DNA of 6,944 nucleotides from positions 1-6,944 of the forward strand of contig JAQXFF010000170.1 in assembly GCA_029250425.1 (NCBI GenBank). Reading direction: 5' to 3'. Positions 1-4,633 of this stretch are shown piece after piece. Each line of letters opens with the position of its first letter. Positions within the stretch are counted from its first letter, which is position 1. The notes beneath the pieces are model-generated. The model worked only from the letters and a program-made list of their open reading frames with translations, did no database searches and had not been told where the DNA came from. This DNA is from Candidatus Thalassarchaeaceae archaeon (lineage in GTDB: Archaea > Thermoplasmatota > Poseidoniia > Poseidoniales > Thalassarchaeaceae). A program made the position numbers and the translations under genes.

Positions 1-119
1 CCAGTACGGCGGGCGCGGTCAGTCAATTGTGTCAATTTCACTGCAGTCTCTACTGCATTCGTTCTCTTTGTCTCGCTCTCGGATGCATATCTCCGAGCCG
101 GCTTTCGCTGTGTTGTCAT
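1..119 (-). CDS. Unrecognised basic protein, N-terminal fragment (runs off left edge)
   Basis: An open minus-strand frame begins at the ATG complementary to 117-119 and continues to the window edge, giving 39 complete codons. The protein starts MTTQRKPARRYASESETKRT and is rich in Arg, Lys, Thr and Glu, with no membrane segment and the look of a charged, perhaps helical, soluble N-terminus. I do not recognise a family from so short a piece. A second in-frame ATG at 129-131 would add four residues (MGFK); the 119 start is preferred because a weak purine-rich stretch (GGGA) lies about 6 nt upstream of it. The frame is closed further upstream by a TAG, so the gene must begin near here. A TATA-like box and a perfect palindrome precede it, which supports a genuine gene start. 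The plus-strand frame over the same bases encodes a Cys/Ser/Leu-rich product and looks like a shadow. Confidence 0.55.
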   Translation of the reverse strand, partial: MTTQRKPARRYASESETKRTNAVETAVKLTQLTDRARRT

Positions 120-133
120 TTTGAATCCCATCC

Positions 134-150
134 TGTAACCATTGGTTACA
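134..150 (-). promoter_or_regulatory. Perfect palindrome, candidate operator
   Basis: TGTAACC (134-140), spacer ATT (141-143), GGTTACA (144-150): a perfect 7-bp inverted repeat around a 3-nt centre. It ends 3 bp upstream of the alternative ATG at 131 and 15 bp upstream of the ATG at 119 of the left-edge minus-strand gene. It also covers the position where transcription would start if the TATA-like box at 169-180 is used. A dimeric repressor bound here would block initiation. The short spacer argues for a protein-binding site rather than an RNA hairpin. The binding protein is unknown; the Lrp-family protein in this window is one candidate, without direct evidence. Confidence 0.45.
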
Positions 151-168
151 AATCCCTCATCGGAGACG

Positions 169-180
169 ATATAGGTATAA
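169..180 (-). promoter_or_regulatory. TATA-like box of the left-edge minus-strand gene
   Basis: Read on the minus strand, the bases are TTATACCTATAT, the most TATA-like stretch in the 99 bp between the membrane-protein stop (219) and the left-edge gene. Archaeal TATA boxes lie about 25 bp before the transcription start, which would put the start near 148, inside the palindrome, with a leader of roughly 17-29 nt. No clear purine-rich BRE can be defined upstream. The assignment rests on composition and spacing only. Confidence 0.35.
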
Positions 181-218
181 CCGTTCGGGATGAACTAATG
201 CTCAAAATGTAGATTTCT

Positions 219-1367
219 TTACTCCTCTTCATCAACCGAATGGTTGAATTTAAACAACAATGGTAGAGATACAATAATGACGATTAATGAGAGGGTGATA
301 TAGTTCGTCAAATAGAGAGAAAAGACCAATGTGCACAGCAGTATTATTGCTTCCAAACCTCTTCTTTTCCAAGTTATTTGTGGCCGATATTCAGGAAGTG
401 TTGCAAGAATAGGCATTGTGATTCCAAGAAGGAATACTGGAAGGTGGGCATGTTCAATTAATGCAAGGTTGGGTAAGAGGGCTGGTGCAAGAATAACGCC
501 CGTGTGGAATCCCCATGCTTCTGGACGGGGGTTGGCGTCGTAACCCATCGTTGGAGTCAAGGCACCTGCAATTCCACACAGCAAAATCCAACCTACTGTG
601 AAGCGAGATGGCCAAATTGCTGACCAATAATCACTCGGCATCGCTAACCAAGAAAGCCCAATCACAATGAATACTGCTGAAAGGAAGAAAGTTAACGTTA
701 ATCCAATCCAACGATGTTGCGTTGCTGCACCCCTAATCGAATGTATTCTCAATGAAGAATATCGGTGTGCGAGAAGGCTCAACAACATCCAAGCAATGGG
801 GCTTGAAGAAATATCGAGGAATACAAGAACAATGCAAAATGCAGCAACAAGCCGAGGTGTTGTAACATTCTGGATTTGGACAAGAGTGGGAATGACAATG
901 ATCGACAAGCCCAATCCAAGTAATGGATAAATGACGCTGTGCCAACTCAAAATGGATGCTTGATCTGTAAGATGCGTTGCAGTAATAGTTGCAAAACCAT
1001 CAGAATCAACACCCCATCCAAGAAGAAGAACCCAACACAGAGTTACCCATCGACATTCACTAGTGTTGGGATTAATCAGAGCAAGGCCCATTGAAAACCC
1101 AAGTAACAATCCAAGCATGAGGCCAGCCGGACCATCAAAAATATGCAACACAGCCTCTATCCCAGTCACATGAACTGGGAGATAACCTGCAACTTGTGTA
1201 TCGGTAATATCGGCGGTCCAAAAAGCGTAAATTCGGAAAATTACAGCCAAAGAAATGATGGCAAGGGGGATTCTGTGAATCCATTTTGGCATCCAATCTC
1301 TACCTAACAATAGAATGGGAACTAGCAGTAAACCGACGGTGAGTGTCAACGTCGTACCATTCGCCAT
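219..1367 (-). CDS. Polytopic integral membrane protein of unknown family
   Basis: This 382-residue protein begins MANGTTLTLT at the ATG complementary to 1365-1367 and ends at a TAA (219-221). About 11-12 hydrophobic segments are visible, near residues 5-22, 33-50, 79-98, 107-120, 144-163, 172-200, 219-243, 256-272, 290-305, 310-325, 338-357 and 359-375, followed by a short acidic tail ending SVDEEE. Longer polar loops sit at about 51-78, 121-143, 201-218 and 273-289; the last carries Tyr-Asp-Ala-Asn-Pro and an Arg-Pro-Glu-Ala-Trp stretch. There is no Walker motif, metal-binding Cys cluster or transporter signature that I recognise, so a transport or envelope role is only a guess. It is divergent from the methyltransferase gene, with a 78-bp spacer, and co-oriented with the left-edge gene. 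A possible AAGG lies about 10 nt before the start. Coding status is secure from length and composition; function is unknown. Confidence 0.85.
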   Translation of the reverse strand: MANGTTLTLTVGLLLVPILLLGRDWMPKWIHRIPLAIISLAVIFRIYAFWTADITDTQVAGYLPVHVTGIEAVLHIFDGPAGLMLGLLLGFSMGLALINPNTSECRWVTLCWVLLLGWGVDSDGFATITATHLTDQASILSWHSVIYPLLGLGLSIIVIPTLVQIQNVTTPRLVAAFCIVLVFLDISSSPIAWMLLSLLAHRYSSLRIHSIRGAATQHRWIGLTLTFFLSAVFIVIGLSWLAMPSDYWSAIWPSRFTVGWILLCGIAGALTPTMGYDANPRPEAWGFHTGVILAPALLPNLALIEHAHLPVFLLGITMPILATLPEYRPQITWKRRGLEAIILLCTLVFSLYLTNYITLSLIVIIVSLPLLFKFNHSVDEEE

Positions 1368-1445
1368 GAGGCTGCCTTACACTCCAAGCCGTTGAAGGTT
1401 GGGCGTGGCCGATGCGCTGAAGTTCGGTATCACTTCGGAGATGAT
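1368..1445. promoter_or_regulatory. Divergent intergenic region
   Basis: These 78 bp separate the two divergent start codons (1367 minus, 1446 plus) and must hold the promoter of each gene unless transcripts are leaderless or extend further. No convincing TATA box is visible for either direction; the stretch is GC-richer than the flanking genes. The methyltransferase frame stays open through it back to a TTG at 1392, but using that start would leave only 24 bp between the two genes. Confidence 0.4.
1437..1440 (+). promoter_or_regulatory. Shine-Dalgarno-like GGAG deciding the methyltransferase start
   Basis: GGAG at 1437-1440 lies 5 nt before the ATG at 1446. It is the best ribosome-binding match in this spacer and supports ATG 1446 over the in-frame TTG at 1392, which has no such motif and would add 18 residues of low similarity to the family. 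Confidence 0.5.
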
Positions 1446-3014
1446 ATGGGCGAGTTGATTTCTGACTGGCGTGCCCACGCTGCGGCCAGTGAATTGGCTA
1501 AACTCGTCAAACAACTACGCCCTGATGAACTTGATCAATGGTTGGATGCGGCCATTCCGAGACTTCCCGAAACAGTTCGAATCAATCCATGTAGACCTGA
1601 TGTCGAATGGACACGTAATATTCTACTTGAAATGGGTGCTGAACCCATCGAGTGGTTTACCGGGGTAGGTGGGGCATATACACTCCCATGGGACAAATCA
1701 AAATGTCCTAATGAAGAGCATCGATTAAAGATTCAATCACTACATGCTACAGGTCGAATTACACAACAAGAAGCGGCATCAATGATGCCGGTTCAAGCTC
1801 TAGATGTTCAACCCGGTCTACGGGTTCTCGACATGTGTGCAGCACCGGGATCCAAAGCCACTCAAATCGCAGAATGTCTAGATGGGAAAGGATTGGTGGT
1901 TGCGAGTGAACCGAATCCTGGTAGATCGAATCATTTGGTTTCAAATGCACAACGAACAGGACACCTGAATATGGTCATCGTACGTGAAGATGGGCGGAAT
2001 TTTCCAAGAGTCGCAGAACCTGGTTTTGATCGAATACTTGTTGATGCACCATGTACTGGTAGTGGGACTACACGGAAAAATACCGATGTTTGGTCTAAAT
2101 GGAAACCGTTGCAGGGAGAGCATATGTCTCGATTGCAAGTTGGAATCCTTTCTAGAGGAGCCCTTCTGCTACGACCCGGTGGGAGAATGGTATATTCTAC
2201 CTGTTCAATTGACCCACAAGAAAATGAAAATGTTGTTGAAATCGTACTTGAACGATTTCCGTGGTTGTCATTGATTGAAATCAATTCTAGTACAATCTTT
2301 CCAGGACTAAAGACACGGTCCGGTATGACTGAAAACACAGAAGCTTGTGTTCGAGTATGGAATGATGAAAACGATGGTTCAGGGTTCTTTATCGCCGTAT
2401 TCACACAAACCGAAACAGAACACATTTCTGCACGAGCAACAAGGTCGCACCCTCGAGATGAAGGAAAAGAGCCCATACCCATTGAACCCAGACCACCCAG
2501 GCAAAAGGATTTGAGAATTCCAGAACAAGAAGACCTTGATTTGTTTGATGAATGGGGAGTTGATTCTGAAGGTTTGACGATGTGGCGGAGAGGACATCAT
2601 GCACATATTAGTACGGAAGAAATTCGTGAATGGATGTGGAGTGCGCCACGTTTAACAGCCAAAAATCAACTCTTTCCTGGCGGACATTGGCAGCCGATTC
2701 GGGTATTACAAGCTGGACAACCCGTATGGAAAATACGTAAGGGGCACAACCGTTTGATTTCCACAGGTTTACATGGCTTAGCTCATCGTGTTAACAATCA
2801 CAAAATCGAAATTGATTTCGAAATGGTTGAACGCCTGCTTTCAGGAGAAGAACCAGGACGCTCGACACTTAATTCCGGTTTCCAAGATTTGAGAGACGGT
2901 GGTGTATTGCTAGAATATGAGGGTGAATACCTATCTGCGTGGATCGCTGGAAAACTAAGCTTAATGATGGCTGAGGCCGATCAGCGTATCCTGAGATGGA
3001 AACTGGACCTCTAG
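1446..3014 (+). CDS. trm4: Trm4/NSUN2-like RNA cytosine-5 methyltransferase
   Basis: This 522-residue S-adenosylmethionine-dependent enzyme of the NOL1/NOP2/Sun family is expected to form 5-methylcytosine in RNA, most likely tRNA, in the cytoplasm. In order: a helical N-terminal region (1-100); the ISRQEA-like stretch GRITQQEAASMMP (103-115); SAM-binding motif I LDMCAAPGSK (128-137); motif IV DAPCTGSG (200-207) with the release cysteine C203; RKNTDVWSKW (210-219); and motif VI STCS (251-254) with the nucleophilic cysteine C253. A charged, Pro-rich linker (about 325-360) leads to a C-terminal domain (about 361-522). From memory, that domain resembles the Trm4/NSUN2 C-terminal region: RLISTG aligns with MKVINTG, and DFEMVERLLSGEEP with SMEDVKILLTQENP. 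Archaeal Trm4 enzymes are usually near 300 residues, so the extra domain is notable. Target bases cannot be read from sequence; rRNA is an alternative. First gene of the plus-strand run. Confidence 0.93.
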   Translation: MGELISDWRAHAAASELAKLVKQLRPDELDQWLDAAIPRLPETVRINPCRPDVEWTRNILLEMGAEPIEWFTGVGGAYTLPWDKSKCPNEEHRLKIQSLHATGRITQQEAASMMPVQALDVQPGLRVLDMCAAPGSKATQIAECLDGKGLVVASEPNPGRSNHLVSNAQRTGHLNMVIVREDGRNFPRVAEPGFDRILVDAPCTGSGTTRKNTDVWSKWKPLQGEHMSRLQVGILSRGALLLRPGGRMVYSTCSIDPQENENVVEIVLERFPWLSLIEINSSTIFPGLKTRSGMTENTEACVRVWNDENDGSGFFIAVFTQTETEHISARATRSHPRDEGKEPIPIEPRPPRQKDLRIPEQEDLDLFDEWGVDSEGLTMWRRGHHAHISTEEIREWMWSAPRLTAKNQLFPGGHWQPIRVLQAGQPVWKIRKGHNRLISTGLHGLAHRVNNHKIEIDFEMVERLLSGEEPGRSTLNSGFQDLRDGGVLLEYEGEYLSAWIAGKLSLMMAEADQRILRWKLDL

Positions 3015-3051
3015 TCACGACATTCATGCGCCATCGACCATTCGGTTGCAC

Positions 3052-4104
3052 ATGGACGCAGATGAAGTTGGCACTTGGATGCCCTTCTTTATCGCAATCC
3101 TCTTGCTATCATTTTCAGGATGGGGGCTATGGTCAATTCCCGAAAATTCCGATGATATTGTTGCTCAATCCGGGGAAAATATTCCTCGTTTTGTCGAACA
3201 TTTTCCAATCGATATGGATGAAAAAATTCCACTTGACAAGGTAATTCGAATGGCCTGGTATCCAGAAAATAATTCATTGGGTACACTGAAAACCGACGAT
3301 CGATTTCTCGAACTTGGTGAATTATCAATTGTTGATCATGCTTCTGAACCAGCAACAGCAATATTGCGAACGATGATTCGATGGACTTCTGAACAAAGCA
3401 TCAACGTTACAGTTGAAATCAATATGACCTCTGAAATTGAAAATGGAATTCTTCGCCTAATTTTGGTTGAAGATGATGTTGAGATGTTTGGCAGGACACC
3501 TACTCAACATTCTGTTGTTCGACTGTATGACCCAACGCCCATCGGAGATGGAAATGGAACAATATCTCGTGAATTGACACTTTCTAACGGTTTGAGTAGG
3601 GATGATGCTCATCGCCTCCAATTCGTAATATTACTCTCTGATATGATGACTGAAGAAAATCATGCAGCAATTTCGATGCCGATGCCACTGGGAAACAATG
3701 GTCCATCGGAAACCGGTCAACGCGTTTCTACAGTGTTGGCTCTAGGGGCCATATTATTGGGAATGGCAGCAATTTCACGTGCTGAGTGGAAACGTGAAGT
3801 AATGTTGCCAAAATTACGAGGAGGAAGAGATTCCACTGGGCAATCAATTGCCTTTCTCAAAGCCGGTAAGAGAGATGTGCATCTTCGTGAAGTTCGAGTG
3901 TTGGCACCGTGGAAATTGGCCAAAGGAATACGATCAATGGATTTACCAGCAGGAACTGAAAAAACAATCTCCGTATTTGTCAAACCTGAACGAGGTGATA
4001 CAAATCCCCATACAACAATTGTAGAGACTGAATGGAGTATTGAAGTCGATGAAATGGGTGGGTGGGTTCTCGACCTTGTTCTCCACAAAAAGCCACCAAC
4101 ATAG
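3052..4104 (+). CDS. Unrecognised membrane-anchored protein with extracytoplasmic domain
   Basis: This 350-residue protein starts at ATG 3052, 37 nt after the methyltransferase stop; a TTG two codons earlier (3046) is less likely. A hydrophobic segment at about 7-27 (uncleaved anchor or signal peptide) is followed by a polar domain of about 195 residues and a second hydrophobic segment at about 225-242 (VSTVLALGAILLGMAAI), then a basic stretch and a 100-residue beta-rich tail. The positive charges after the second segment (RAEWKREVMLPKLRGG) place the tail in the cytoplasm and the middle domain outside. Four N-X-S/T sequons (near residues 73, 118, 124 and 168) all lie in the middle domain and none in the tail, which suits a surface-exposed, N-glycosylated domain in an archaeon. 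No catalytic motif is visible and I do not recognise the family; a sensor or cell-surface role is conjecture. Confidence 0.82.
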   Translation: MDADEVGTWMPFFIAILLLSFSGWGLWSIPENSDDIVAQSGENIPRFVEHFPIDMDEKIPLDKVIRMAWYPENNSLGTLKTDDRFLELGELSIVDHASEPATAILRTMIRWTSEQSINVTVEINMTSEIENGILRLILVEDDVEMFGRTPTQHSVVRLYDPTPIGDGNGTISRELTLSNGLSRDDAHRLQFVILLSDMMTEENHAAISMPMPLGNNGPSETGQRVSTVLALGAILLGMAAISRAEWKREVMLPKLRGGRDSTGQSIAFLKAGKRDVHLREVRVLAPWKLAKGIRSMDLPAGTEKTISVFVKPERGDTNPHTTIVETEWSIEVDEMGGWVLDLVLHKKPPT

Positions 4105-4116
4105 ATTCAAGGTCCG

Positions 4117-4134
4117 TCGGGAATACCCCCCCGA
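4117..4134 (+). repeat. Weak inverted repeat before the Lrp-family gene
   Basis: TCGGG (4117-4121) and CCCGA (4130-4134) are complementary around an 8-nt spacer and end 2 bp before the ATG at 4137; the spacer contains part of a run of seven C (4126-4132). Lrp-family genes are often autoregulated, so an operator is conceivable, but a 5-bp stem is short enough to occur by chance. Confidence 0.2.
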
Positions 4135-4136
4135 TT

Positions 4137-4580
4137 ATGATTGACGACACCGATCGTCGAATCTTGGCAGTTCTGCTGGCGGATGCCCGAACTTCGATGC
4201 GTTCAATTGCAGAAGAAGTGGGTGTGGCACTCGGTACAGTTTCAAATCGTGTCAAGCGAATGGAGGAGATGGGAGTCATTCAGGGATATGGCGTTCACCT
4301 CGATGCTGAAAAAATTGGTTGGACGATGACGGTCCTTTGTGGTCTACGAATCGAAAAGGGAAGACTGATGGAAGTTCAACGTAGGATTGCAGATGACCCG
4401 CGCGTATTCGGAATCTACGATGTAACTGGTGAATTCGATTCAATGGTCCTCGCGCGCGTACGCGATCGGGCACACCTTGACGACCTGTCTAAAACCGTCT
4501 TATCGAGTGAAGGGATTATCCGAACTGTGACGCATGTAGTATTGAATACTGTCAAACAAAACGGCGTGGAATTACCTTAG
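4137..4580 (+). CDS. Lrp/AsnC-family transcriptional regulator
   Basis: A 147-residue DNA-binding regulator of the feast/famine (Lrp/AsnC) family, matching the usual family length. It opens with the typical start MIDDTDRRILAVLLADAR, followed by a winged helix-turn-helix at about 19-52 (SIAEEVGVALGTVSNRVKR, then MEEMGVIQGYG). The C-terminal RAM (effector-binding, oligomerising) domain spans about 60-140 and includes the family's Gly-x-x-Asp turn in TGEFD (97-101). The frame is open back to a GTG at 4062 inside the preceding gene, but only the ATG at 4137 gives the normal N-terminus. It follows the membrane-protein stop by 32 nt and precedes the helicase gene by 53 nt, so it may be in one transcript with both. 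The effector (often an amino acid) and target promoters cannot be told from sequence; autoregulation is common in the family. Confidence 0.95.
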   Translation: MIDDTDRRILAVLLADARTSMRSIAEEVGVALGTVSNRVKRMEEMGVIQGYGVHLDAEKIGWTMTVLCGLRIEKGRLMEVQRRIADDPRVFGIYDVTGEFDSMVLARVRDRAHLDDLSKTVLSSEGIIRTVTHVVLNTVKQNGVELP

Positions 4581-4593
4581 GAAAGGGGTTTCC
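4580..4593 (+). repeat. Short hairpin overlapping the Lrp-family stop codon
   Basis: GGAAA (4580-4584), GGGG loop (4585-4588), TTTCC (4589-4593) form a 5-bp stem starting at the last base of the TAG stop. There is no following T-rich tract, so it is not a convincing terminator; it could be an RNA processing or pausing element between the regulator and helicase genes, or chance. Confidence 0.2.
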
Positions 4594-4633
4594 AGTCCGA
4601 GGGTTCAAGAACGCCCGCTCGACCGTTCGGCCT

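Noticed and set aside
134..150. Palindrome as a BirA biotin operator
   Set aside because: The half-sites resemble TTGTAACC/GGTTACAA, but known BirA sites have a spacer of about 14-16 bp, not 3, and no biotin gene is visible.
27..212. Plus-strand ORF of 61 codons at the left edge
   Set aside because: Its product is unusually rich in Cys, Ser and Leu, starts at a TTG, and lies opposite a better minus-strand frame that has promoter-like signals.
1392..1445. 18-codon N-terminal extension of the methyltransferase from a TTG start
   Set aside because: It lacks a ribosome-binding motif, crowds the divergent gene to 24 bp, and GGAG at 1437-1440 points to ATG 1446.
1931..2482. Minus-strand ORF of 183 codons inside the methyltransferase
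   Set aside because: It lies wholly opposite a gene with clear catalytic motifs, and its product shows no recognisable domain; a codon-bias shadow.
4062..4136. 25-codon N-terminal extension of the Lrp-family protein from a GTG start
   Set aside because: It would overlap the upstream gene and add a low-complexity leader before MIDDTD, where Lrp-family proteins normally begin.
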